Below are positions 51,936-61,552 of a stretch of DNA of 64,000 bases, in pieces; within the stretch, counting starts at the first letter, position 1; each line of letters opens with the position of its first letter. The position numbers and the translations under genes are program-made. Source of the stretch: Clostridium minihomine (GTDB lineage Bacteria; Bacillota; Clostridia; Oscillospirales; Acutalibacteraceae); the NCBI RefSeq assembly GCF_900240385.1, contig NZ_OEQH01000003.1:484137-548136 (forward strand). The letters are read 5' to 3'. The notes under the pieces are model-generated. The model worked only from the letters and a program-made list of their open reading frames with translations. It did not search any database and had not been told where the DNA came from.

Positions 51936-53750
51936 TTATTTTTTCATTTTTTTCATGCGCTGTTCTTTATTTAAAATCATTTTGCGCATACGAATCGATT
52001 TTGGGGTAACCTCAACCAATTCGTCATCGGTGATAAATTCCAAAGACTGTTCCAAGCTTAAAACCGTGTGAGGAGTCAGCTTTAATGCATCGTCAGAACC
52101 AGATGCACGGGTATTGGTCACATGCTTTTTTTTGCACACATTAACCGCGATGTCTTCTTGCTTGGGGCTGGCGCCAACAATCATGCCTTCGTAAACCTCT
52201 ACACCCGCACCAATAAACAGCTTGCCGCGATCTTGGGCAGCAAACAGGCCATACGCAGTGGTTTGCCCTGTTTCATGCGCCACCAAAGAGCCTTGGGGAC
52301 GCTGCATAATATCGCCGCGGTACGGTTGATAAGAATCAAACACATGGTTCATAATGCCGTTGCCGTTGGTGTCCGTCATAAACTCTGAACGGTACCCCAT
52401 CAGGCCGCGGGCAGGAATCTTAAATTCCATATGGGTAATGCCAGATTCTCTGGTTCCCATGTTAACGATTTCCGCTTTGCGGTATCCCAGCTTTTCCATA
52501 ACGGCGCCCACATAATTGTCCGGCACTTCAATCATCAAAAGCTCGATGGGCTCGTGTCTTTTGTCCTGAATGGTCTTGTAAATCACACTGGGACGAGACA
52601 CCTGAAACTCAAAGTTCTGACGGCGCATGGTTTCAATCAAAATAGAAAGATGCAGTTCTCCGCGGCCAGACACTTTAAAGGTATCTGCAGATTCTGTTTC
52701 TTCCACACGCAAAGCCACGTTGGTTTCCACCTCTTTAAACAGGCGGTCACGCAGATTGCGAGAAGTAACGAATTTGCCTTCTTTTCCCGCAAAGGGGCTG
52801 TTGTTTACCATGAACATCATGGAAACGGTGGGTTCGTCAATCTTGACAAAGGGCAGCGGCTCCACACAATCAGGTGAACAAGCCGTTTCGCCGATATTTA
52901 AATCGGTAATGCCTGAAACAGCCACGATATCACCCAAGGCGGCAGCTGTCACTTCTACACGCTTTAACCCTTCAAACTGATACAGCTTTACAATGCGGGA
53001 ATTTCGGTTGCCGTCTTCATGGCCGCACAGCACAACTGCCTGGCCATCGCGGATTCTGCCGCGTTCCACACGACCAATGCCGATGCGTCCCACATACTCA
53101 TCATAGTCAATATTTGAAAACAGAACCTGAGCCGGCCCTTCCAAATCGCCCTGAGGGGCCGGAACATTCTGAAGAATCGCTTCAAATAAGGGAACCATGT
53201 TTTCACCCGGTTTTTCCAGATCCAAAGATGCATAGCCATCTCGTCCGGAAGCATAGACCACCGGGAATTCCAGCTGGCTTTCGTCGGCGCCCAGTTCAAT
53301 GAACAGATCCAGAACCTCGTCGATTACTTCCAGCGGACGTGCACCGGGACGGTCAATTTTATTCACCACTACCAAAGGCTTTTTGCCAAGGCCCAATGCC
53401 TTTTTCAGAACAAAACGGGTTTGAGGCATACAGCCTTCAAACGCATCCACCAGCAGAAGAACTCCGTCAACCATCATCAGAATTCGTTCTACTTCACCGC
53501 CAAAATCAGCATGGCCAGGTGTATCCACAATGTTAATTTTGGTGTCTTGATACATCACAGCCGTATTTTTAGCAAGAATTGTGATCCCGCGCTCGCGCTC
53601 CAGATCATTGGAATCCATCACTCGTTCGGCTACTGTTTCATTGGCGCGAAAGATTCCGCTTTGGCGCAGAAGCTGGTCAACCAGCGTGGTTTTGCCGTGG
53701 TCAACGTGCGCAATAATCGCAATATTTCTTAAGTCATTTCTAACGTCCAT
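51936..53750 (-). CDS. typA: Ribosome-associated GTPase TypA/BipA
   Basis: Translational GTPase of 604 residues acting on ribosome assembly and stress adaptation. G1 is [20 protein letters not shown]2 [16 protein letters not shown]3 [18 protein letters not shown]4 [12 protein letters not shown]. The EF-G-like domains and the BipA-specific C-terminal ([54 protein letters not shown]) are complete. ATG 53750 with AGAGGT upstream. Single-gene unit. Confidence 0.96.
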   Translation of the reverse strand: MDVRNDLRNIAIIAHVDHGKTTLVDQLLRQSGIFRANETVAERVMDSNDLERERGITILAKNTAVMYQDTKINIVDTPGHADFGGEVERILMMVDGVLLLVDAFEGCMPQTRFVLKKALGLGKKPLVVVNKIDRPGARPLEVIDEVLDLFIELGADESQLEFPVVYASGRDGYASLDLEKPGENMVPLFEAILQNVPAPQGDLEGPAQVLFSNIDYDEYVGRIGIGRVERGRIRDGQAVVLCGHEDGNRNSRIVKLYQFEGLKRVEVTAAALGDIVAVSGITDLNIGETACSPDCVEPLPFVKIDEPTVSMMFMVNNSPFAGKEGKFVTSRNLRDRLFKEVETNVALRVEETESADTFKVSGRGELHLSILIETMRRQNFEFQVSRPSVIYKTIQDKRHEPIELLMIEVPDNYVGAVMEKLGYRKAEIVNMGTRESGITHMEFKIPARGLMGYRSEFMTDTNGNGIMNHVFDSYQPYRGDIMQRPQGSLVAHETGQTTAYGLFAAQDRGKLFIGAGVEVYEGMIVGASPKQEDIAVNVCKKKHVTNTRASGSDDALKLTPHTVLSLEQSLEFITDDELVEVTPKSIRMRKMILNKEQRMKKMKK

Positions 53751-53897
53751 CAAATTACCTCTTTTTACAAAATAACAAACATTTCATAGTATAACATACT
53801 TTTCCCGATTTTCATAGAAAGTGCTGCAAACAAATCCTACAAAGTTTGTGTAAAAAAGAACCCGTTTGCACAGACGGTTTGCATAGGAAATCACAGA

Positions 53898-53938
53898 AAA
53901 GACAGCCAACCCTTTGCTTGTGTCAGCCGTCTTTTTCA
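53898..53938 (-). terminator. Possible second terminator downstream of the Fnr-like gene
   Basis: AAAGACGGC / GC(A)GTCTTT hairpin with one mismatch and a T tail on the reverse strand. Confidence 0.55.
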
Positions 53939-53990
53939 TTATTTTTTACAGTTTATCGGGTGTTTTTTCCATAGAAGAACCAAAGAAAAA

Positions 53991-54018
53991 GCAAAAAATG
54001 GGAGTTTTCATTTTTTGC
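53991..54018 (-). terminator. Terminator of the Fnr-like gene
   Basis: Perfect 10-bp stem GCAAAAAATG / CATTTTTTGC, 8-base loop, then TTTTTC on the reverse strand; AT-rich but well placed, 21 bases after the stop. Confidence 0.7.
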
Positions 54019-54039
54019 AAACGTTTTGTTTTACTGAAT

Positions 54040-54852
54040 TTAGATCGAATCGCCTGACAGATTCCCGGCTTCTTTTTCCGAAGGAATCCCCACCCCCTGC
54101 TCCCCTGCCGCAATGTCTTTTAAAACCTCTGGCTGCAAAAGAAGAATTTTTTTATTCCCCATGGGGCGGATGATCCTTTCCCCTTCTAACTGCCCCAGCT
54201 TTCGGCTAAGTGTTTCACGCGCCACTCCCAAATAGTTGGCCAGCCCTTCGCGGCTCAGCGGCAAAACCACAGCCGGCCCCTGGGGTGTTTGCACACCGTA
54301 TTTGCGGTAAAAATCCAGCAAAAGCGCGGCAATTCGGGAATCTAATTTTTGATTGCAGGCATTGTGCACCGCATGCTCCAGCGCAATTACCCGTCGCCCC
54401 AAATCCTCAATACAGCGCTGAGCTAATGTGGGACGTGTGGAAATCATTTGCTGAAAATGCTCGCGGGAAAAGGAACAGGTTTCACAGGCCTGAAGCGCTA
54501 CCACATTGTAGTTAGCCCGCTGATCCCCGAATAAATATTGCTCCCCGAAAAAATCATTTTTCGAAAAAATATACAGAATTTTTTCCTGTCCATCCGAAGT
54601 AATTCGGCAAGCCTTAGCGCTCCCTTTGCTTAATATGGTAATAGCGTGTGGCATAGAACCCTGGGCCAGAATGATTTCTCCTTTGCTGTATTTGCGATAT
54701 ATCATCCGGTCCGCAATTTCTTCAAAATCTTCTGGTTCCAGCGCAGAAAACAAAGGAACCTTATGTACGCACAGCTCTTTCAGGCAATTAAAGCATTTTC
54801 GATTACAATTCAATGTTCCAAATCCCTCTTTTCGCACGGCGCAATCCATCAT
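54040..54852 (-). CDS. Crp/Fnr family regulator with N-terminal Cys cluster
   Basis: Regulator of 270 residues. The N-terminus has C4, C16, C20, C23 and C28 (LNCNRKCFNCLKELC), spaced like the Fe-S ligands of Fnr, so oxygen sensing through a [4Fe-4S] cluster is likely. A cyclic-nucleotide-type barrel follows (FSALEPEDFEEIADRMIYRKYSKGEIILAQG) and a winged helix with recognition segment LSREGLANYLGVARETLSRKLGQLE. The start (54852 or 54849) has only a weak ribosome binding site, limited by an upstream stop. It is divergent from pflB, whose promoter carries a TGTGA-N6-TCACA box. Confidence 0.88.
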   Translation of the reverse strand: MMDCAVRKEGFGTLNCNRKCFNCLKELCVHKVPLFSALEPEDFEEIADRMIYRKYSKGEIILAQGSMPHAITILSKGSAKACRITSDGQEKILYIFSKNDFFGEQYLFGDQRANYNVVALQACETCSFSREHFQQMISTRPTLAQRCIEDLGRRVIALEHAVHNACNQKLDSRIAALLLDFYRKYGVQTPQGPAVVLPLSREGLANYLGVARETLSRKLGQLEGERIIRPMGNKKILLLQPEVLKDIAAGEQGVGIPSEKEAGNLSGDSI

Positions 54853-54954
54853 CCAGATCTATTTTTTCTTTCATTATAAGGAAATGTTCATTTTTTGTCA
54901 AAGTGATCGAAATAATTTTTTAAAAGAATCATTCCTTCTGATTTGCTTGTTAAT

Positions 54955-54970
54955 TGTGATACAAGTCACA
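54955..54970. promoter_or_regulatory. Fnr/Crp box upstream of pflB
   Basis: TGTGA-TACAAG-TCACA is a perfect dyad identical in half-sites and spacing to the Bacillus Fnr and E. coli Crp consensus. Its centre is about 41.5 bases before the start predicted from the -10 box at 54992, the class II activator position. Confidence 0.85.
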
Positions 54971-54991
54971 GTATAAATTTTCACTTGTTAG

Positions 54992-54997
54992 TATAAT
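54992..54997 (+). promoter_or_regulatory. -10 box of pflB
   Basis: Perfect TATAAT with no recognisable -35; the Fnr box occupies that region, so the promoter looks activator-dependent. Confidence 0.8.
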
Positions 54998-55056
54998 GTA
55001 ACTCGTAAAGAGGTTTTCTGATTCGATTGATTTCCAAACAGAAGGGAGCATGCCTA

Positions 55057-57270
55057 ATGTCTTTTGCAGAAGGTCTGTGGACCAAGAAAATTGACACACG
55101 CGATTTTATCCTTTTAAACTTCACCCCTTATGATGGGGATGAAAGTTTTCTGACACCCCCCAGCGAAAACACGAAAAAGCTGTGGGAGGAACTTTCAGCC
55201 AAGATGAAAGTAGAAAACGAGCGCGGCGGTGTATATGATATTGACGAACACACCATATCCACCATCACTTCTCACGATCCCGGCTATATCAACAAAGAAT
55301 TGGAAACTATTGTCGGTGTTCAAACCGATGAACCGCTCAAGCGATCTATCATGCCTTTTGGCGGAATCCGGCTGGTTCATACCGAGCTGGAAACCTATGG
55401 CCGCAAGCTTCCGCAGGAAATCAACGAAGTATTCCGGTATCGCAAAACGCACAATGACGGTGTATTCGATGTTTACACCGATGAGATGAAACTGGCACGT
55501 CACTGCGGAATTATCACCGGTTTGCCAGATGCCTATGGACGGGGCCGCATCATCGGCGATTACCGCCGGGTGGCTCTATACGGCACTGCTTTTCTCATTG
55601 AGCAAAAAAAGAAAGCAAAAAAAGAGTATGTGTCTGCCACTATGGACAGCGATTTGATGCAGCTTCGCGAAGAAATCAGCGAACAGATTCGCGCTTTGGG
55701 CGAACTGACCGAAATGGCGGCGTCCTATGGATTTGATATTTCCAAACCCGCTTCCAACACCAAAGAAGCCATTCAGTGGCTGTATTTTGGCTATTTGGCT
55801 GCTGTAAAAGAACAAAACGGCGCAGCAATGAGCTTGGGGCGTGTTTCTACCTTTTTGGATATTTACGCCGAGCAAGACCTGAAAAACGGCATCTTCACCG
55901 AAGAACAGATTCAGGAAATGGTAGATCATTTCGTGATGAAGCTGCGCATTGTCCGTTTTCTGCGCACCCCAGATTATGACGAGCTATTCAGCGGCGACCC
56001 CACCTGGGTAACCGAAGCTTTGGGCGGAATCGCACTGGACGGGCGGCATATGGTCACAAAAATGACCTATCGTTTTTTGCATACCCTAACAAATCTGGGC
56101 CCTGCCCCAGAACCTAACCTGACGGTATTGTGGAGCGTTCATTTGCCAGACAATTTCAAAAAATACTGCGCCAGGGTTTCTATTGAAACCTCTTCCATCC
56201 AGTATGAAAACGACGATATCATGCGCCCGAAATACGGCGATGATTACGGCATTGCCTGCTGTGTTTCCGCTATGCGGATTGGAAAGCAGATGCAGTTCTT
56301 CGGCGCGCGCGCCAATTTAGCCAAAGCGCTTCTATACGCCATTAACGGCGGAAAAGACGAACGCTATGGAATGCAGGTCGGCCCCGAACTGGCCCCCATC
56401 ACATCGGAATATCTGGATTATGATGAGGTTCGCCGTAAATTTGATGCTGTGTGCGATTGGCTGGCCAATTTGTACATCAACACCTTAAACGTGATTCACT
56501 ATATGCACGACAAATATTGCTATGAACGAATTGAGATGGCTTTGCATGACGAAGAAGTTCTTCGCACCATGGCCGCCGGTATTGCCGGATTGAGCGTAGT
56601 AGCAGACAGCCTTTCTGCAATTAAACATGCCAAAGTAAAGCCGGTTCGCAACGAAGAAGGACTGGCAGTGGACTTTATCATTGAGGGCGATTATCCCAAA
56701 TACGGCAATAATGACTCAGAAGCCGACGATATCGCTAGTGAGATCGTCAGCAGCTTTATGCACAAACTGCGCCGCCAAAAAACCTATCGCAATTCGCTTC
56801 AAACCATGTCGGTTCTGACCATCACCTCTAACGTGGTGTATGGCAAAAAGACGGGAACCACCCCCGACGGACGCAAAAAGGGAGAACCTTTTGCACCGGG
56901 CGCCAACCCTATGCACGGCCGTGACACCAGCGGTTCAGTGGCCAGCATGAAGAGCGTGGCGAAGCTTCCTTATGATGATTCTGAAGATGGTATTTCTTAC
57001 ACATTCAGCATCATTCCCGATGCTTTGGGCAAGCTGAAAAAGCAAAAAACAGAAAATCTGGTGTCGCTTTTAGACGGCTACTTCCTGGAAACCGGGCATC
57101 ATATCAATGTCAATGTATTTGACCGAGAAACCCTGCTGGATGCTATGGATCATCCGGAAAAATACCCGCAGCTGACCATCCGCGTCAGCGGCTATGCCGT
57201 CAACTTTATTAAGCTGACCCGTGAACAGCAGAAAGAGGTACTCAGCCGTACTTTCCACGAAAAATTTTAA
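55057..57270 (+). CDS. pflB: Formate C-acetyltransferase (pyruvate formate-lyase)
   Basis: Glycyl radical enzyme of 737 residues that splits pyruvate with CoA to acetyl-CoA and formate under anoxic conditions. The catalytic cysteine pair is C401-C402 in [28 protein letters not shown]; the glycyl radical residue is G712 in [29 protein letters not shown], 26 residues from the end as in E. coli. ATG 55057 has GAAGGGAG upstream; the 55027 extension is in the leader. Regulated through the Fnr box; its activase gene follows. Confidence 0.97.
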   Translation: MSFAEGLWTKKIDTRDFILLNFTPYDGDESFLTPPSENTKKLWEELSAKMKVENERGGVYDIDEHTISTITSHDPGYINKELETIVGVQTDEPLKRSIMPFGGIRLVHTELETYGRKLPQEINEVFRYRKTHNDGVFDVYTDEMKLARHCGIITGLPDAYGRGRIIGDYRRVALYGTAFLIEQKKKAKKEYVSATMDSDLMQLREEISEQIRALGELTEMAASYGFDISKPASNTKEAIQWLYFGYLAAVKEQNGAAMSLGRVSTFLDIYAEQDLKNGIFTEEQIQEMVDHFVMKLRIVRFLRTPDYDELFSGDPTWVTEALGGIALDGRHMVTKMTYRFLHTLTNLGPAPEPNLTVLWSVHLPDNFKKYCARVSIETSSIQYENDDIMRPKYGDDYGIACCVSAMRIGKQMQFFGARANLAKALLYAINGGKDERYGMQVGPELAPITSEYLDYDEVRRKFDAVCDWLANLYINTLNVIHYMHDKYCYERIEMALHDEEVLRTMAAGIAGLSVVADSLSAIKHAKVKPVRNEEGLAVDFIIEGDYPKYGNNDSEADDIASEIVSSFMHKLRRQKTYRNSLQTMSVLTITSNVVYGKKTGTTPDGRKKGEPFAPGANPMHGRDTSGSVASMKSVAKLPYDDSEDGISYTFSIIPDALGKLKKQKTENLVSLLDGYFLETGHHINVNVFDRETLLDAMDHPEKYPQLTIRVSGYAVNFIKLTREQQKEVLSRTFHEKF

Positions 57271-57329
57271 GAGAAAACCATTTTGACAGAATAATATCAG
57301 ACTGCTGAATCAGGTTTAAATATCAGTCC

Positions 57330-57377
57330 GCTCCATCTAGGGGCATTGTTTCCCGCTGATGATTGCCCCTATGGAGC
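57330..57377 (+). other. Long hairpin between pflB and pflA
   Basis: GCTCCA..TAGGGGCA paired with TGCCCCTA..TGGAGC, a 14-bp stem with one bulge and no T run. It may stabilise pflB mRNA or end part of the transcripts; this fits a need for far more PflB than activase. Confidence 0.6.
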
Positions 57378-57412
57378 CGCATCACTGAATTCTATAAAAA
57401 GAACAGCCCTAC

Positions 57413-57440
57413 AAAGGCGGCACATTGCCGCCTTTTCGTT
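57413..57440 (+). terminator. Terminator or attenuator between pflB and pflA
   Basis: AAAGGCGGC / GCCGCCTTT hairpin with TTTTC. A further AGCCCTC/GAGGGCT stem lies at 57468-57490. Confidence 0.7.
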
Positions 57441-57611
57441 CTGTTAAAAAACGACCATTCGCCAACCAGCCCTCGTCCGGCATGAGGGCTGAACCAAAAA
57501 GCAAAATGGATGTTGTACCATAGCGGTGTAATAAGAAGATGCCAATCCATACACCACACACCAAAACGTAATAAGACAAAGGAAAAATTCCAAAAATCAG
57601 GAGGAATCCGA

Positions 57612-58349
57612 ATGGGAATATTGGGGCGTATTCATTCCGTAGAAAGCTTTGGCACAGTAGACGGCCCGGGAATCCGCTATGTGCTTTTTTTGCAAGGCTG
57701 CGGCCTGCGCTGTCTTTACTGTCACAATCCGGATACCTGGGATATCTCCAGCGGCAGGCTGGTAGATTCCGAACAGATGGAAAAGGAAATTCTCAGCTAC
57801 CGTAATTTTATTCGTTCCGGCGGGGTTACCATTTCGGGTGGGGAACCACTGCTTCAGCCCGCTTTTGTGGAAGATCTTCTGAACCGATGTCAGATGCAGG
57901 GAATTCATACGGCGGTGGATACCGCAGGGAGTGTTCCCCTTGCTGTCTCTAAACCGGTCATTGATGCTGCAGACATGCTTCTTCTGGATGTTAAAAGCCT
58001 TGATGATTCCTTATGTCTGCAATTAACCGGACAAGGACCGGAACACACACTGGAAACACTGGATTACTGCGAGAGCACCCAAAAGCGGGTGTGGCTGCGC
58101 CATGTGCTGGTCCCTGGTTTGACCTTGGAAAAAAGCCTGTTGGAAGAACTGGCAGATTATCTGGCTGACTTTTCTTGTATTGAAGTGATAGAACTTCTTC
58201 CCTTTCATAAAATGGGGGAATTTAAATGGAAGGAACTGAACCTGAAATACACGCTGGCACACACACCAGAGCCTTCCGCAGAAGAACTGCATATGGTGCA
58301 AGAAATTTTTGATAAACGTAGGTTACCCTACCTTTTAAAAGAAGCTTAA
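57612..58349 (+). CDS. pflA: Pyruvate formate-lyase activating enzyme
   Basis: Radical SAM activase of 245 residues that installs the glycyl radical in PflB. The N-terminus GRIHSVESFGTVDGPGIRYVLFLQGCGLRCLYCHNPDTW contains the cluster C30-x3-C34-x2-C37; VTISGGEPLLQ and the DVKSLD segment bind SAM. ATG 57612 with AGGAGGAAT upstream. It follows pflB after 341 bases containing two or three hairpins, so expression may be partly independent. Confidence 0.96.
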   Translation: MGILGRIHSVESFGTVDGPGIRYVLFLQGCGLRCLYCHNPDTWDISSGRLVDSEQMEKEILSYRNFIRSGGVTISGGEPLLQPAFVEDLLNRCQMQGIHTAVDTAGSVPLAVSKPVIDAADMLLLDVKSLDDSLCLQLTGQGPEHTLETLDYCESTQKRVWLRHVLVPGLTLEKSLLEELADYLADFSCIEVIELLPFHKMGEFKWKELNLKYTLAHTPEPSAEELHMVQEIFDKRRLPYLLKEA

Positions 58350-58363
58350 ATAAAAATATAAGT

Positions 58364-58402
58364 AAAAAGAGTAAGCCCGATGCTGCCGGACTTACTCTTT
58401 TT
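58364..58402 (+). terminator. Terminator of pflA
   Basis: AAAAAGAGTAAG..CCG / CGG..CTTACTCTTTTT. Confidence 0.9.
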
Positions 58403-58565
58403 ACTTTGAGAATTATAAACTAAGACATACGGACTGGAAGTCAGTTAGCTGTTTTAAAAACAGTGAGATAACGACGCATGTGGCAGACAAAACAACCCGT
58501 ATTGTGTTTGTTTTATACTTCTTAAACTCTGGTGCATCTTTTTTATTTGGTATTCCCGTTAGAAC

Positions 58566-58617
58566 AAAAATCACCCCGGTTGTTAAATCGTATTGATACG
58601 GTCTAACAACCGGGGTG
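58566..58617 (-). terminator. Terminator of the kinase-like gene
   Basis: Perfect 14-bp stem CACCCCGGTTGTTA / TAACAACCGGGGTG, 18-base loop, then GATTTTTG on the reverse strand. Between this and 58403 a short reverse-strand frame with one hydrophobic stretch exists, without a supported start. Confidence 0.85.
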
Positions 58618-58639
58618 CCATGCAATGTCCAGCATGCTT

Positions 58640-59557
58640 TTAGTCCACTTTTACCATTTCAGAAATAGGATACTCGGCGTATTTAGAAAACTCCCGAATG
58701 TTTTTTCGGAACCGGTCATACCGAAAAACACAATACTCCAGAAAATCGTCCCCGTTATAATGCCGAATTAGCGCCCAAACTGTCCACAGTAAATCCTGAG
58801 CCAAAATATAACACTTGATTTTAGCGATTTCTTCTTTAGCGGGCGGCTGCCCATAATATTCCAGCATCAGCTGATGAATAGCTTCCTCCGACAGGCGGGA
58901 TTCCAAAATATAAGCTGCCACATCCCAACTGGGATCATTTAGGCCGGCATACTCCCAGTCGATCAGATAAACTTTTCCGCTGTCGCACAGCAAAAAGTTT
59001 TCCGGCACAGTGTCATTGTGACACGGAACCAGAGTAATCTGTTTCACATTCTCCTTCACCAAAGTCAGAAGCTGCTGTTTCAGCTCACTATAATCGAAGA
59101 AAAAACTGCCGTTGAGTTCCTCTACGATTTTTTCATATTTAACTAATTCTTGCTTCCAGTTAAATTCGTTGGAAAAAAGCCGGGGACTGTTATGGATTGT
59201 TTTGATCAGCCGGGAAACTTCACGCATATTGTTCGGATCCTCCGGATTCGCCAGAGCAATATTGCGGCTGCTCTCTACATACCTGCTGATTTTTATGCCG
59301 GTATCTTCATCAAAATATATACATGCCGAATTCAGTCCCAATTCGGACGCAATGGCATTGTTTCTTTTCTCAATTCTTCGATCGATCATCTGATCCGTCA
59401 TACCGCCCGGTTCCCGAATCACATATTCGATTCCATGAATTTTCATGATATAGTTGTAATTTGTTAATCCGCCCGCAAACCGGGATTTATCAAATATAAG
59501 GCTGTCATCCTGAAAGACCATACGCAATGTTTGCTGGACTAATTCTTCTATTTTCAT
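58640..59557 (-). CDS. Choline/ethanolamine kinase-like phosphotransferase (LicA family)
   Basis: Aminoglycoside-phosphotransferase-fold kinase of 305 residues. The catalytic loop reads VPCHNDTVPENFLLCDSGKV and the metal-binding motif LIDWEYAGLNDPSWDVAAYI, close to choline kinases of the LicA type. FAGGLTNYNYIMKI is the nucleotide-binding loop. ATG 59557 (GGTGG eight bases upstream) is preferred over ATG 59572. Homologues are found in choline microcompartment loci; together with the nearby alcohol dehydrogenase and BMC gene this suggests choline or ethanolamine metabolism. Confidence 0.85.
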   Translation of the reverse strand: MKIEELVQQTLRMVFQDDSLIFDKSRFAGGLTNYNYIMKIHGIEYVIREPGGMTDQMIDRRIEKRNNAIASELGLNSACIYFDEDTGIKISRYVESSRNIALANPEDPNNMREVSRLIKTIHNSPRLFSNEFNWKQELVKYEKIVEELNGSFFFDYSELKQQLLTLVKENVKQITLVPCHNDTVPENFLLCDSGKVYLIDWEYAGLNDPSWDVAAYILESRLSEEAIHQLMLEYYGQPPAKEEIAKIKCYILAQDLLWTVWALIRHYNGDDFLEYCVFRYDRFRKNIREFSKYAEYPISEMVKVD

Positions 59558-59929
59558 ACAGTTTTCCACCATAGGTTTCGTTTCTTTTCATCCTTCCGAA
59601 AATACAGAGCCATTCAATTTTTTTCATTATAGCAAAAACACCCGCAGGAAACAATGGACTATTGCCGTAAAAAACAGTTTGGCCGCGGAAGATTTTCTGA
59701 TAGTATTGACAAAAAAGAAAACGCTTTTCGTCCCCATCTGCCGAATCTCACCTTTTCCATGGCTTTTGTGCAAGAAAAAAGAATTTGTACCATATCCCCA
59801 CACAAAACCCTGAAAGAATCCCAAAAGAGCATGACAAATCTTCCACACATCCGCCCGCCAGTGTGTTATTCTTAAAACAAAGAATTGTACTAAGTCCGAT
59901 ATTGTCAACAAGAAAGGACGGAGAGAGCA
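59558..59929. other. Intergenic region between divergent kinase-like and dehydrogenase genes
   Basis: No gene seen. A perfect TTGACA at 59706-59711 has no -10 at proper distance. The last 20 bases hold the GGAG site of the dehydrogenase gene. Confidence 0.4.
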
Positions 59930-61069
59930 ATTATTACAAAGCAATTCACTCTGAAATCCAAAGTTTATTTTAACCAGCAATCCATGCAATTTTTAAAAGA
60001 AATCAGCGGCTCGCGTGCCTTTATTGTTTCGGATGCCATTATGGAAAAGCTGGGCTACTTACAGCAAGCGATTTGCTATTTAAAAGAAGCGGGCATTGAC
60101 ACCACTGCCTTTACCGAAGTACGGCCGGATCCGGATACTTCTGTGGTTACAGAAGGACTAAAACGCTTTCGGGAAAGCGGTGCGGATATTTTGGTGGCTC
60201 TGGGCGGCGGCTCTGCAATTGACACGGCCAAAGGGATTCTGTACTTCGCCTGGAAATTAGGCGACGACCGGGCGTTCCACAAACCGTTGTTTATCGCCAT
60301 TCCCTCCACCAGCGGAACCGGGTCTGAGGTAACTGATTTTTCGGTTATCACATCGGATGGAGAAAAGGTCTGCATTGTGGATGATTATATCTCACCGGAT
60401 ATTGCAATTCTGGACTCGACCTGTATTCAGCATGTGCCCCAACGTGTAGTGGCAGATACCGGAATTGACGTTCTGGTGCATGCCATTGAAGCATATGTTT
60501 CGGTTAACGCCACAGATTTTACTGACGCTTTGGCAGAAAAAGCAATTAAAATTATTTTTGAACATTTAGAAACTTGTTATAAAAACAGCGAAGATTCTGC
60601 TGCACGGGATAAAGTGCAAAATGCTTCGTGCATGGCCGGTATGGCTTTTACCAATACCAATTTGGGAATCAACCACAGTCTGGCTCACGCTTTTGGAGCC
60701 ACGTTCCACATTCCTCACGGACGTTCTAACGCAATCTTGCTAACAGGAGTGTTAGAATACAACTCCAACCTGAAAGGCTCCGCTGACGGATATGCCGCCG
60801 AGCGCTACGCCCAACTGGCCGCTGTTTTGGGGCTGCCCGCCCGAACCCACAGAGAAGGCGTTGTCAGCTTCATTCAAGCTGTGGAACAGCTAAAGAAAAA
60901 GCTGGATGTAGAAACCAGCATCCGTGCCCTTGGGGTGGAACCGGAACTGTTTGAACGTTCTCTGGAATCCATGGCACAAAGCGCTTTGGCAGATCGCTGC
61001 ACGCCCAGCAATCCCCGCCAGCCCACCAAAGAGGACTTAATCCAGATTTATCAAAGATGTTATGAATAA
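59930..61069 (+). CDS. Iron-containing alcohol dehydrogenase
   Basis: Group III Fe-alcohol dehydrogenase of 379 residues. The NAD site is DILVALGGGSAIDTAKGILYF; metal ligands lie in ADTGIDVLVHAIEAYVSVNATDF and NTNLGINHSLAHAFGATFHIPHGRSNAILL. The conserved N-terminus ITKQFTLKSKVYFNQQSMQFLKE begins at an ATT codon (59930 or 59933) preceded at six bases by GGAG; no ATG, GTG or TTG occurs in frame before ATG 59984, which lacks a site and would remove the first strand. It may reduce acetaldehyde made from choline or ethanolamine. Confidence 0.85.
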   Translation: MITKQFTLKSKVYFNQQSMQFLKEISGSRAFIVSDAIMEKLGYLQQAICYLKEAGIDTTAFTEVRPDPDTSVVTEGLKRFRESGADILVALGGGSAIDTAKGILYFAWKLGDDRAFHKPLFIAIPSTSGTGSEVTDFSVITSDGEKVCIVDDYISPDIAILDSTCIQHVPQRVVADTGIDVLVHAIEAYVSVNATDFTDALAEKAIKIIFEHLETCYKNSEDSAARDKVQNASCMAGMAFTNTNLGINHSLAHAFGATFHIPHGRSNAILLTGVLEYNSNLKGSADGYAAERYAQLAAVLGLPARTHREGVVSFIQAVEQLKKKLDVETSIRALGVEPELFERSLESMAQSALADRCTPSNPRQPTKEDLIQIYQRCYE

Positions 61070-61552
61070 AACCGGTTTATAACACGGTGAAAATAACGCA
61101 ATCTGACTACTATCGGTTCAGCAGGAAAACGCACTCTTTTTATGCTTGGCCTTTCAATCGGCAAGGCTCCCCTCTCTTTTTTCCATGTTTCCTCTTATCC
61201 TCCTTAAAATGAGTGCGTTTCTTGCTTTTTTATTTTCTTTTTCCAATGCCCTTCCAACCTCCTTCTGCACAGTTACGGCCTTTAGGGCCCGACTTGCTGG
61301 AAGGAGTTTTTTTCGCCCATTTTCCAACGATTTCCTTGTCGTTTTTCCGGTCTGTTCATCAATACTGAGAAGCACTCGCAAACTCACGCATTTGCTGAAT
61401 TTTTCCTGCTAGGTTTATCTAAAATTCACACCGGATTTGTTTGCTTTTTATGGTATTTTCGTTTACAATAAGAGTATCATTTTTAAAAAATAATCAAGAA
61501 AATTCCGCATAAAATCGGGCAGCCTTTTTTGTTTGTTTTACTGGAGGAATCT
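61070..61552. other. Intergenic region upstream of the two-component system
   Basis: No convincing gene. A distant inverted repeat (AAACGCACTC at 61130-61139 and GAGTGCGTTT near 61210-61220) brackets a pyrimidine-rich stretch. Short frames on both strands here lack ribosome binding sites. Confidence 0.4.

Noticed and set aside
58413..58625. Reverse-strand 70-codon frame after pflA
   Set aside because: Its start lies in the terminator hairpin of the kinase-like gene; no ribosome binding site.
61146..61412. Short frames in the dehydrogenase-kinase gap as genes
   Set aside because: Both strands are open in a biased stretch; no ribosome binding site and no family resemblance.
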